Positions 53,301-62,136 of a DNA stretch of 64,000 nucleotides are shown here, piece after piece. The notes under the pieces were generated by a model. It saw only the letters and a list, made by a program, of their open reading frames with translations. It did not search any database and was not told where the DNA came from. The stretch comes from Pedobacter ginsenosidimutans. GTDB lineage: Bacteria; Bacteroidota; Bacteroidia; Sphingobacteriales; Sphingobacteriaceae. Positions within the stretch are counted from its first letter, which is position 1. Each line of letters starts with the position of its first letter. The stretch lies in contig NZ_LMZQ01000014.1 of assembly GCF_001442625.1 (NCBI RefSeq), positions 1 to 64,000 of the forward strand, written 5' to 3'. The translations under genes and the position numbers were made by a program.

Positions 53301-56300
53301 CGACATGCTTAATCAATCGGGCGCAACCGCCGGACAAACACATCTAGGCTCCGTAAAAACGCAGATTGGCCATACCAAATGTGCTGCTGGTATTGCTGGA
53401 TTGATTAAAGCATCGCTATCGGTTTACCATGGTATTAAACCACCTACCATCAATTTAAAAACACCAAATAGTTTCTATAACGCCCAAACCAGTCCATTTG
53501 CCTTTCATACCGAAGCTGGTTTATGGATGGAAGAAAAAAGATATGCTGGCGTTAGCGCCTTTGGTTTTGGCGGAACAAATTTCCATGCTGTATTGGAAAG
53601 TGCTCAGAATACCGAAAATAAAAATTCGATCTTAAAGTCGTGGCCATCAGAACTGTTTGTTTTCAGGGGAGATACTTACGAGGAAGCCAAAAGACGGGTG
53701 ATTTCGGTTAAAAATCTCTTAGAACTGAACGATCAGATCGAACTGAAAGATATTGCCTATAGTTTAGCAACTGATGATACCAAACCTGTTCAATTGAGCA
53801 TAGTAGCCAATCACGCAGAAGATCTGGTAATGAAAATCGACCTTGTTTTATCTGGCGTAGAAAGCAAAGACACCTACCTTACTCAAAAACAGGATGGCAA
53901 GGTTGCTTTTATGTTTCCAGGTCAGGGAAGCCAGCGCGTAAATATGGCAAGGGATCTTTTTGTGGTTTTCCCTGAAATGAGAAAACTATTGAAAGCTTAC
54001 CCTGAATATGAAAAAATCCTTTTCCCAAATACTGTATTTAATGATGCGGATGCGAAAGCACAAAAAGAACGCATAAAAGATACCCGCATGGCACAACCCC
54101 TACTGGGCATTGTTGATCTTGCAATCGCTAACTTCTTAAAATCATTGGGCATTGTGCCTGATATGGTTGCAGGCCACAGTTATGGCGAATTGCCGGCACT
54201 TTGTTTTGCTGGTGCTTTTGAAGAAGAAGCCCTGGTTCACCTAAGCGCAGAACGGGCAAAATCTATTTTAAATGCAGTAGAAAACGGCGATCCGGGCACA
54301 ATGCTTGCCGTGAGTGCAAAACAGGAAGATCTTGCGCAATACCTGGGTGATATTAAAGAAGTTTATCCGGTAAACTTTAATGCACCAACACAATGTGTTA
54401 TTGCAGGCAGTACAGCAGCTATCGGCCAGCTGGCTGCAGTGTTAAAAGAAGCCAAAATATCTTTCCGCCCGCTTGAGGTGGCCTGTGCTTTCCACAGTCC
54501 ATTGGTGGCCAAATCGAAACAGCTTTACCAACAAGTGCTTTCTGGCGTAAACTTTAATGATCTAAAAATTCCGGTATGGTCTAACACCACAGCAAAAGAA
54601 TATCCAACTGAAGCTGCCGCTGTAAAAGAACGTTTGACCGACCATTTGATAAAACCTGTCCTTTTTGTTGATGAGCTTAGGGATATGTATGCCGCCGGCG
54701 CCAGGGTTTTCGTAGAAGTTGGCCCTGGCAAGGTGCTAAGCGGTTTAACCAAAGCTTGCATCGGTAAAGACGAAGTCATTTTACACACCGAAGATCAAGG
54801 TCAGAATAAACTCAGCAATTTGCTGGGCACACTGGCTGGTTACATGGCTACCGGTCGCGAAATCAAACTCGAAAAATTATTCGAAGGCCGTTCTGTTAAA
54901 AGCATCAAATTGGATGAACCTTCAATTTATAAAAAAAGTCCCGCTATCTGGTATGTGAACGGTCAACACGCTGTTCCATCAACGGGTAAACTTCCGGCAA
55001 ATGGTGCATCCCCTATTACTAAACCGATTATCCTTATGAATAACACCTCTACACTAACTGAAAATCAACAGGTTAATGGCTCAGCCAAAGACTTGATGAT
55101 GCAGGAGTATCTGCACAGCATGAAAATGCTGATTCAGGCACAACGCGATGTAATGCTTTCCTTTTTAGGACAGGCTCCCGCAATGCCTTCGCAAATCGTT
55201 AACCAGCCCCTAACATCATATCAGACACCTCAACCAGTCCGTATCGAAAATCAGATTACGGCAAAACAAGAAGTGCCTCAGGCGCAAACCATCGAAGTGA
55301 TAACACCTGCGGTTGCACAAAAAGACTTAAAACTGGTGCTTTTGCAGATCGTAAGCGATAAAACCGGCTATCCGCAGGAAATGCTGGGCATGGAAATGGA
55401 TCTGGAGGCCGATTTAAGTATCGATTCGATTAAACGAGTAGAAATTATCGGTGCATTACGTACCGAACTGGGTGGTTTCTCTCAATTAAACCTTCCGGAA
55501 GATAAAATTATGGAGCAGCTTGCCGGACTTAAAACCTTAAGCAGCCTGGTAAACTGGATTACAGAAAATACTGAACAGCCAAAAGCGGTGAGTGCACCTG
55601 CTGTAGCAGTAACTCCAATAATTGAAGCAGAACAGACAAAATTTTCATTAGATCAGTTAAAATCGGCCATTCTTGATGTGGTGAGTGAAAAAACAGGTTA
55701 TCCAAAAGAAATGCTGGGCATGGATTTAGATCTTGAAGCTGATTTAAGTATCGATTCGATCAAACGGATGGAAATTATCGCCTCTTTAAAAGAAAAAATC
55801 GGTTTTGGCTCACAAAGCGAACAAGCTGATGATTTAATGGAAAAACTGGCCGCAATCAAAACCTTAAACGCCCTGATTAACTGGATTGCCGATGTTGAAG
55901 CAGAAAGCTCGGAGGTGCTTACAGAAGCAAAAAAGCTTATTGAGGAGAGCATTGATGATCAAACGGTTAAAGAAAAATTATCCCGTTTAAGATTTGAGCT
56001 AACTCCTGCTGCATTGACCATTACCGAAGCAGCCATTTTAAAAGGTCAGCGTTTTGCCTTAACCGATGATGGTGGCGGACAGGCGATAAAAATTAAGAAA
56101 GTGCTCGAAAAACATGGTGCCATTGCCGATCTGGTGAGTTTTGAAGACTCATTGGATGGCTACCAGGGCCTCATCATTTTGAACATGTTCGAAGCACAGC
56201 AAAAAGTAGGCATTCTCGATCATTTCGCAACCATTAAAAAGCTAAATTTTGATACCGTAAAATGGGTGTACCTAATTGCAGATACCAAACAATATTTTAA

Positions 56301-57393
56301 CGATCAATCTGATATTTCTTTCTTACGGAATTACCAAGGTTACTCTGGTTTCTTTAAAAGTTTAGACCGCGAATACGAACATACCAAATGCCGTTTTATC
56401 AGTCTCGAAACCAAAATGTCGCCAGATGAAATCACCAATATTACCTTAAACGAAATCCTGAATCCGGATAAACCTTCGGAGATCATTTACAACGACCATA
56501 AAAGACACATTATGGAGTTGGTGCCACACCAGCTGAGCACCGAAACCGATGCACATATCCATTTAGATAAAGATGCCGTGGTGATGGTTTTAGGTGGAGC
56601 ACAAGGCATTACAGCCGAACTGATGATCCATTTCGCGAAAGATTATCCTTGCAGATACATTTTGGTGGGCCGTTCGGCAAATCCGATCGCCTCGGCAAAT
56701 GAAGCCAGCTCTTCGTTAAAAACCAAAGATGAGATCAGACAATATGTGATTAAACAGGGCGAGATTAAAAAACCTGCCGAGATAGAACAGGAAACGAATC
56801 GGATTTACAAAAACAACCAGATTTTACGCTGTATTGCAACTTTAGAGGAAGGTGGTTCGACGGTGGTTTACGAATCGTTAGACCTTAAAGATGAAGAAGC
56901 ACTAACGCGTTTGATCAATCAGGTTTATGAAGATTATGGCCGCATAGATGGCGTAGTACATGGTGCAGGTTTATTGGAAGACAAACTGTTCCACAGCAAA
57001 ACTCCTGAATCTTTCGGACGTGTTTTCGACACCAAAGTAACACCATTAAGGGTATTGGCTGAGCAGTTAAGGCCAGAAACCCAATTTGTGATCCTTTTCT
57101 CAAGCATTGCTTCTGTTTATGGAAACCGCGGGCAAACCGATTATGCCGCAGCAAATAGTGTAATGGATAAATATGCCTGGGCCTTAAAACAAAAAATTCA
57201 AGGCAAGGTAATGGCCATTAACTGGGGACCGTGGAAAGGTGCAGGTATGGTTTCCCCAACATTAGAAAAAGAGTACCAACGAAGAGGAATTGCATTGATC
57301 CCTTTACAGGATGGAATGGAAACTTTCTTGAATGAACTAAAATATGGTAAAGAAAGCCAGGTATTGATCATGGCTGGAAACACCTGGACATAG
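50353..57393 (+). CDS. Multidomain PUFA-synthase-like polyketide synthase (NPD-NPD-KS-AT-ACP-ACP-KR)
   Basis: This 2346-aa megasynthase combines, in order: a nitronate monooxygenase-like TIM barrel (about 1-215; GADGIIVKGNEGAG, VQGGVGIHSAASL), a second one (about 275-545; YPIAQGPMTRVSD, FEGRECGGHVGP, FFAGGIHD), a ketosynthase (about 648-1090; Cys832 in DAACASS, His967 in EAHGTGT, His1007 in GHTKCAAG), an acyltransferase (about 1180-1490; FPGQGSQ, Ser1276 in GHSYGE), two ACPs with attachment Ser1692 and Ser1802 in LSIDSIKR, and a ketoreductase (about 2070-2346; GGAQGIT, SSIASVYGNRGQTDYAAAN). The ACP and KR types resemble PfaA. The barrels resemble the PfaD enoyl reductase but are fused at the N terminus. 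It would build a partly reduced acyl chain; the product is unknown. Confidence 0.92.
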   Translation: MNKYAIIGVTPFEIPDSKLVSNLQKADCFPVLSLGHNITETENALHSLVELGISDFGVSINSAVFANIDLPAQVSLIIAPYDFMIKRKTSAKIIYQVFDLESALAAQAKGADGIIVKGNEGAGRVAYESSFVLFQRIIKEITHIPVWVQGGVGIHSAASLIAQGAAGIILDSQLALFPECSAPEDLKTVCGKLSGTETKLIDNCRVLARPNSPALPEDIDYNGLQKHFNGYNLETNYLPMGQDIALSIDLVTKYKKLDKLVFGIKEAIYGHLKQAKAINVIKANNSLAKDLNITYPIAQGPMTRVSDVAPFADAVSEAGALSFIALSLLKGESAKNLIEETKKLAGEKTWGVGILGFAPQALRDEQQEYILNAKPPVLLIAGGRPSQAKPFEKAGIKTFLHVPSASLLDMFLKEGAKRFVFEGRECGGHVGPLSSMVLWEKQIERLLKEENPESISVFFAGGIHDSFSTAFISVMTAPLAAKGMKIGVLMGTAYLYTKEAVSTGAILDKFQHEAMQANETVLLETAPGHETRCLNSSFATFFNEEKKKLQAEGMDKKEIWAKLETLNVGRLRIAAKGIERRGDELVKIDEAEQTDLGMYMIGQIAPMHKEVMSLLDLHQDVAENNYTHILDATLSSPPENKTKALDVAIVGMACIFPGAKNLEEYWRNIILGKDSVTEVPDERWNKELYYNPDSTAGDMSHSKWGGFIPRIDFDPLEFGIPPQSLAAIEPTQLLTLMVAKQAMQHAGYADGGVDNENVSVIIGAEGGNDLANSYSFRGFYKQVFGEMPAEVDAVLPKTTEDSFPGILANVISGRITNRLNLGGRNYTVDAACASSLAAIDLACQELFLEKSDMVLAGGADLHNSINDYLMFSSTHALSKKGRCATFDSEADGIALGEGIAMIVLKRYDDALRDGDTIYSIIKGVGGSSDGKSLGLTAPRKNGQVNALERAYSQAGITPSLIGLVEAHGTGTVVGDKTEISALTDMLNQSGATAGQTHLGSVKTQIGHTKCAAGIAGLIKASLSVYHGIKPPTINLKTPNSFYNAQTSPFAFHTEAGLWMEEKRYAGVSAFGFGGTNFHAVLESAQNTENKNSILKSWPSELFVFRGDTYEEAKRRVISVKNLLELNDQIELKDIAYSLATDDTKPVQLSIVANHAEDLVMKIDLVLSGVESKDTYLTQKQDGKVAFMFPGQGSQRVNMARDLFVVFPEMRKLLKAYPEYEKILFPNTVFNDADAKAQKERIKDTRMAQPLLGIVDLAIANFLKSLGIVPDMVAGHSYGELPALCFAGAFEEEALVHLSAERAKSILNAVENGDPGTMLAVSAKQEDLAQYLGDIKEVYPVNFNAPTQCVIAGSTAAIGQLAAVLKEAKISFRPLEVACAFHSPLVAKSKQLYQQVLSGVNFNDLKIPVWSNTTAKEYPTEAAAVKERLTDHLIKPVLFVDELRDMYAAGARVFVEVGPGKVLSGLTKACIGKDEVILHTEDQGQNKLSNLLGTLAGYMATGREIKLEKLFEGRSVKSIKLDEPSIYKKSPAIWYVNGQHAVPSTGKLPANGASPITKPIILMNNTSTLTENQQVNGSAKDLMMQEYLHSMKMLIQAQRDVMLSFLGQAPAMPSQIVNQPLTSYQTPQPVRIENQITAKQEVPQAQTIEVITPAVAQKDLKLVLLQIVSDKTGYPQEMLGMEMDLEADLSIDSIKRVEIIGALRTELGGFSQLNLPEDKIMEQLAGLKTLSSLVNWITENTEQPKAVSAPAVAVTPIIEAEQTKFSLDQLKSAILDVVSEKTGYPKEMLGMDLDLEADLSIDSIKRMEIIASLKEKIGFGSQSEQADDLMEKLAAIKTLNALINWIADVEAESSEVLTEAKKLIEESIDDQTVKEKLSRLRFELTPAALTITEAAILKGQRFALTDDGGGQAIKIKKVLEKHGAIADLVSFEDSLDGYQGLIILNMFEAQQKVGILDHFATIKKLNFDTVKWVYLIADTKQYFNDQSDISFLRNYQGYSGFFKSLDREYEHTKCRFISLETKMSPDEITNITLNEILNPDKPSEIIYNDHKRHIMELVPHQLSTETDAHIHLDKDAVVMVLGGAQGITAELMIHFAKDYPCRYILVGRSANPIASANEASSSLKTKDEIRQYVIKQGEIKKPAEIEQETNRIYKNNQILRCIATLEEGGSTVVYESLDLKDEEALTRLINQVYEDYGRIDGVVHGAGLLEDKLFHSKTPESFGRVFDTKVTPLRVLAEQLRPETQFVILFSSIASVYGNRGQTDYAAANSVMDKYAWALKQKIQGKVMAINWGPWKGAGMVSPTLEKEYQRRGIALIPLQDGMETFLNELKYGKESQVLIMAGNTWT

Positions 57394-57423
57394 AAGGATT
57401 CTCTGTCGATATCAATATAGAAC

Positions 57424-57492
57424 TGTCATCCTGAGCTTGTCGAAGGACCTTTCAAATGTCTTACAATGCATTTCGACTGGCTCAACATGACA
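57424..57492. repeat. Dispersed TGTCAT...ATGACA repeat between the two PKS genes
   Basis: The element starts TGTCATCCTGAGCTTGTCGAA, has TTTCGACTGGCTCAAC, and ends ATGACA, so its ends are inverted. It belongs with 33749-33838. It lies in the 223-bp gap between the two PKS genes and may affect how much transcript continues into the second gene. Confidence 0.75.
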
Positions 57493-57616
57493 ATTTGATT
57501 GAAATACAAATATGATACAGCCTTATGACGATCGCATTAGTGAAACAGGCTAAAAATAGTTAGTACAAATAAAATTAATAGAACTAAGATTAGAAAGATC
57601 CCCCTAAGCGAACAAG

Positions 57617-60600
57617 ATGAAGAAAAGCGACGTAGCAATTATTGGAATGTCATGCATTTTTCCTGGTGCGAAAGATATGCAGGCCTTTTGGGAGAATATT
57701 ATCAACCGCGTAGATTCTACACAAGAGGTTCCGGCTGATCGGATTGATCCTGTGCATTTCGACAAAGCAGTTAGCGGGGTAGATCGTTTTTATTGCAACC
57801 GTGGCGGTTTTATTCCCGATCATCAATTTGATCCACAACGCTTCGGAATTTTACCCTTAGCCGTTGAAGGTACCGAACCCGATCATCTGTTAACCTTAGA
57901 TCTGGTTCACCAGGCATTAGAGGATGCTTCAGTATTCGAAAAAAAATATTCCCTCGATAAAACCGGGATCATTATTGGCAAAGGCAATTATGTGGGGCCT
58001 GGGGCAACCCGTGCCATCGAAATTGTAAGAACTGGCGAGCAAATTTCGAGTGTATTGAAAGACTTAATGCCACAACTTACAGATGCAGAGATTGAAAAGG
58101 TAAAACACGAATTTCAATTACGTAAAGGCCGTTTTAGTGCCGATACCGCAATGGGATTGATCCCTAATTTAGTGGCTTCGCTGGTAGCCAATCGCCTTAA
58201 CTTAGGCGGACTGGCTTTTACTTTGGATGCTGCTTGTGCCAGTTCACTCATCGCGGTTGATCACGGCGTACAGGAACTGAATAGTGGCCGATGCGATATG
58301 ATTATTGCAGGCGGTGTACATTTAGGTCAGAATGCTGCTTTTTGGAGTATATTTTCTCAATTGGGCGCTTTATCCAAACAGGAAAAAATAAAACCTTTCG
58401 ATAAAAATGCTGATGGATTGATTATTGGCGAAGGTTGTGGTTTTGTGGTGCTCAAACGCCTCGAAGATGCAATCAGGGATCAGGATAAAATTTATTCTGT
58501 AATTAAAGGTGTGGGCATCAGTAGCGATGGCAGCGGAACCAGTGTAATGAGTCCGTCGGTTAAAGGCCAGCTTAAAGCAATCACCGAAGCCTGGAAAAAC
58601 GCAGAGTTAGAAAGTAAAAATATTGGCTATTTAGAAGCTCACGGAACAGGTACCCCACTTGGTGATAAAACCGAGGTAGAAACCTTAAAACAGTTTTTCG
58701 GTCAGGATACCGATCTGCCAAAAGCAGGTATCGGCTCTGTTAAATCAAACATCGGCCATGCCATGCCCGCGGCAGGTATAGCAGGATTGATCAAGTCGAG
58801 TCTGGCTTTGTATCATGGAATCATACCGCCTACTTTACATTGCGATGAGCCTGTAGCACAGCTGGCCGAAACCCGTTTTTCTGCCGTGCAAAAAGCAATA
58901 GACTGGAACCAATCGGGTTTACCAAAACTGGCTGCTGTAAATGCATTTGGTTTTGGAGGGATTAACGCTCATGTAGTTTTAAGTGCCTACGAAACGCCTA
59001 AAAAAGATGAAGTATTGGTTATCGCAAGACCAAGTCATGAGGCTTTGATCGAATCGCTCGAAAATGGAGATTACAGTATCGGACAAGGCAATTTTCGCTT
59101 GGTATTATTTAATCCAAGCGAAGAAAGGATCAAAAAAGCCCTAAAAATTGTAGCTAAAAATTCGCCATGGAGAAATAAACAGGATATCTGGTACACCAAT
59201 TCGCCATTATTGGCGAACGATGGAAAAATTGCATTCGTGTTCCCTGGCTTAGATGGTCTTGCAGGTGGCGAAATCAAATCGGTAGCCGATTATTTCAACA
59301 TTCATATTGATGAAAACGAGAAACAAGATGGTCTTTTAAGCGAGGCCCTGAACATACTCAATAAAAGCAGCGTTTTAGATCAGGCATTAAAACAATTGGG
59401 TATTAAATCCGATATGAATGCAGGGCATAGCCTTGGCGAATGGCTGGCTGCAAGATCTTCAGAACTGGCAGAAGAAAGCTCGGTAATGAATTTACTGAAT
59501 GTGCTTAACCCCGAAACTTTTGAACTGAAAGATTCGCGTTTTATTGCCGTGGGTTGCGGTTTAGACACCCTTCAACCCATCATCGAAAGTATACCCGATT
59601 TATACCTTTCAAACGATAATTGCCCGCAACAGGTCATCCTTTGCGGCAGCAAAATCGCACTTGACGAGCTTGTTCCGATACTAAAGGTGAAACAGATTTT
59701 TCATCAGATTTTGCCTTTCCAATCGGGTTTCCATTCTCCATTTGTAGCCGATAAACTAGGTCTGATCCTAGAGGGTATGCAGGATATGCAGTTCCGGAAA
59801 ACCACTACACCACTCTGGTCAGCTACTACTTTAGAAACTTATCCCGAAGGTTTTGAAGCCATCCGTCAGTTAAGTGCCGAACACCTGATTAAGCCAGTGC
59901 GTTTCCGCGAGCTTACTGAAAAGTTATATGCAGAAGGTGCTCGTGTTTTTATTCAGGTGGGTTCTGGTGGTTTGGTCGGCTTTATCGACGATACTTTAAG
60001 GGGAAAAGAAATCAGCACCATTAGTGCCAATGTGCCGATCCGTTCGGGCATTACGCAGTTGCAAAGGGTTTTGGCAGCACTTTTTATTGAAGGAATAGAA
60101 ATTGGCCTTAATTATTTGGGCAATATCAAATCTACCCCACCGCAAAAAAACAAAGGCATTAAACTCGAACTGGGTTCACCGATTATCCATAACCTGCAAA
60201 CGCTTAAAGGTTTAACCATTAAACAAGCTCAACCAACACCGTCTAAAACTTTTGTAGAGGCTAAACATCCGGTTTTACAGGCTTTTAATGAGAATGTGAT
60301 GGAAATGATCAACATGCAGAGCGAAATGATAGAACTATTCGAAAATGCAGCTTTACAAGTCGATCAGCCGAGCAACTGGGCACCAGCCAAGCCAATAAAA
60401 CCAGTAAGACAACCTTTTAGCCAAAAACTTGATGTGAGCCTAGAGAACTGCCCTTACCTTATCGATCACTCGCTGTTAAGGCAACCAAAAGGCTGGCCAA
60501 CGGTTGAAGATATGGATCCGGTAATTCCAATGACCATGATTTTTGAAGTGTTTGCTGAAATCGCCAACGCGCAATCGCCCGGAGAAAAGGTGCAGAAAAT

Positions 60601-61852
60601 CATGAATATGCGGGTTTTTCAATGGATGAATGTGGTTAAACCTTTTCAGGAAACCGTAACTGGTGAGTGGAAAGACGAACAAAGAGTATACCTTAATCTG
60701 GAACGTTTTGCTAATGCAGAAGTGCAGCTGGCTGCACAGTTAAGTGCAGCTCCAAACAGAACTTTCGATATTGGAAAATTATTGGATATAGATCGCACTG
60801 CTGCTCAGATTTATGATGCGCACATGTTCCACGGACCAGATTACCAGGGCATCAAAAAACTGACCGCAGTGGGCGAAAAAGGAATTACTGGCATCATCGA
60901 AGCCTCAGGCGGAAAAGGCTCATTGCTCGATAATGCTGGTCAATTATTTGGCTTATGGCTTCAGCTCACTTTAGAAAAAGATAGGATTGCTTTCCCGGTT
61001 AAAATTCAGGAAATAGAATTTTTCGGCGATATGGCCGATCAGAAAGGACAATTCGAATGTACCTGTGTACTTACAGAAATAAATGATGAATTTGCCACTG
61101 CCGACATCGTAATGAAGCGAGATGGCATCACATGGCTTATCATTTCGGGATGGCAGAACCGCAGATTGGAAATAGACGAACCGCTTTGGAACGTGTCCAT
61201 GTCGCCACTCCATAACCGTTTATCAGAAGAGATTGCACCTGGCGTTTTCCTTTTCGGCAATGCTTATTCACGTGTGGTATCATGGGATTTTATCCTGAAG
61301 AGATATTTCAACCAGACAGAAAAAAAACACCACAACAACCTTTTACCGAATAAAAGAAGAACCTGGATGATCAGTCGCGTGGCGGCGAAAGATGCCGTTC
61401 GGAATTTATTAAATACACAAAAAAATCAGGCCTGTTACCCCATTACCTTCGAAATCTATTCGGATGAATTCCGCAAACCTTACGTTAAAGGTGGTTTAAC
61501 AGATAACATCAATATCTCGATTGCCCATAAAGGTACCGATGCCGTCGGCATAGCCCGTTTTAACGAACCTGTTGGTATCGATATCGAACATATTGAAGAA
61601 CGGAGCGCCGGTTTCTTCGATCTTGTGTTTAACGATCACGAAATGGCCCTGCTCGAAAGCCGCGACAAAATAGAATGGGCAACCCGGTTCTGGGTAGCTA
61701 AAGAAGCTTATGGGAAATACCTGGGCAAAGGTTTACAGGGCAATCCAAAAGCCTATACCGTTGAAGTAATCAACGGCGAAGAACTATGCATCAATAACAT
61801 CACAATCAAAACAATCAAACATAAAAACTATATCATCGGATGGACACTATAA
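57617..61852 (+). CDS. Polyketide synthase with fused phosphopantetheinyl transferase (KS-AT-DH-PPTase)
   Basis: This 1411-aa protein has a complete ketosynthase (about 1-455; Cys207 in DAACASS, His342 in EAHGTGT, His381 in NIGHAMPAAG). An acyltransferase-like domain follows (about 540-850) with Ser605 in GHSLGEW and GFHSPF, though the usual PGQGSQ is FPGLDG. A double-hotdog dehydratase comes next (about 935-1215; His951 in LIDHSLL, MFHGPDYQG, LLDNAGQLFG). A 4'-phosphopantetheinyl transferase ends it (about 1230-1411; GIDIE at 1320-1324 and WVAKEAYGK at 1359-1367). The PPTase probably activates the ACPs of the cluster. KS, DH and fused PPTase recall enediyne-type and PUFA-type synthases. Its last 13 bases overlap the ACP gene. 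Confidence 0.9.
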   Translation: MKKSDVAIIGMSCIFPGAKDMQAFWENIINRVDSTQEVPADRIDPVHFDKAVSGVDRFYCNRGGFIPDHQFDPQRFGILPLAVEGTEPDHLLTLDLVHQALEDASVFEKKYSLDKTGIIIGKGNYVGPGATRAIEIVRTGEQISSVLKDLMPQLTDAEIEKVKHEFQLRKGRFSADTAMGLIPNLVASLVANRLNLGGLAFTLDAACASSLIAVDHGVQELNSGRCDMIIAGGVHLGQNAAFWSIFSQLGALSKQEKIKPFDKNADGLIIGEGCGFVVLKRLEDAIRDQDKIYSVIKGVGISSDGSGTSVMSPSVKGQLKAITEAWKNAELESKNIGYLEAHGTGTPLGDKTEVETLKQFFGQDTDLPKAGIGSVKSNIGHAMPAAGIAGLIKSSLALYHGIIPPTLHCDEPVAQLAETRFSAVQKAIDWNQSGLPKLAAVNAFGFGGINAHVVLSAYETPKKDEVLVIARPSHEALIESLENGDYSIGQGNFRLVLFNPSEERIKKALKIVAKNSPWRNKQDIWYTNSPLLANDGKIAFVFPGLDGLAGGEIKSVADYFNIHIDENEKQDGLLSEALNILNKSSVLDQALKQLGIKSDMNAGHSLGEWLAARSSELAEESSVMNLLNVLNPETFELKDSRFIAVGCGLDTLQPIIESIPDLYLSNDNCPQQVILCGSKIALDELVPILKVKQIFHQILPFQSGFHSPFVADKLGLILEGMQDMQFRKTTTPLWSATTLETYPEGFEAIRQLSAEHLIKPVRFRELTEKLYAEGARVFIQVGSGGLVGFIDDTLRGKEISTISANVPIRSGITQLQRVLAALFIEGIEIGLNYLGNIKSTPPQKNKGIKLELGSPIIHNLQTLKGLTIKQAQPTPSKTFVEAKHPVLQAFNENVMEMINMQSEMIELFENAALQVDQPSNWAPAKPIKPVRQPFSQKLDVSLENCPYLIDHSLLRQPKGWPTVEDMDPVIPMTMIFEVFAEIANAQSPGEKVQKIMNMRVFQWMNVVKPFQETVTGEWKDEQRVYLNLERFANAEVQLAAQLSAAPNRTFDIGKLLDIDRTAAQIYDAHMFHGPDYQGIKKLTAVGEKGITGIIEASGGKGSLLDNAGQLFGLWLQLTLEKDRIAFPVKIQEIEFFGDMADQKGQFECTCVLTEINDEFATADIVMKRDGITWLIISGWQNRRLEIDEPLWNVSMSPLHNRLSEEIAPGVFLFGNAYSRVVSWDFILKRYFNQTEKKHHNNLLPNKRRTWMISRVAAKDAVRNLLNTQKNQACYPITFEIYSDEFRKPYVKGGLTDNINISIAHKGTDAVGIARFNEPVGIDIEHIEERSAGFFDLVFNDHEMALLESRDKIEWATRFWVAKEAYGKYLGKGLQGNPKAYTVEVINGEELCINNITIKTIKHKNYIIGWTL

Positions 61853-62136
61853 CTACAAAATTAAGCAGCGAAGAAATCTTCAACCTCATGAAACAATTTA
61901 TCACCGAAGTAATCGGCGAAGAATTTGTTGAAGAAATGGATATCACCCCTGAAAGTTCTTTCACCAAAGATCTGGAAATGGACAGCATCGAAATTGTATC
62001 TTTTTCCGAAAAAATCAAAGCTCATTTTGGCGAACAGATCGATTTTACGGGCTGGTTATCATCAATGGATCTAGATCAGCTGATCAACTTAAACTTAGGC
62101 ATGATCATCTCTTACATCGAAGAATGCCAATCATAA
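61840..62136 (+). CDS. Free-standing acyl carrier protein
   Basis: This 98-aa protein has the four-helix ACP pattern with the attachment serine Ser49 in DLEMDSIEIVSF. It overlaps the PKS upstream by 13 bases and the hydrolase downstream by 13 bases, so all three are translationally coupled. It may carry the starter, a final acyl chain, or an intermediate passed to the hydrolase. It differs from the two internal ACPs of the first PKS, which have LSIDSIKR. Confidence 0.9.
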   Translation: MDTITTKLSSEEIFNLMKQFITEVIGEEFVEEMDITPESSFTKDLEMDSIEIVSFSEKIKAHFGEQIDFTGWLSSMDLDQLINLNLGMIISYIEECQS

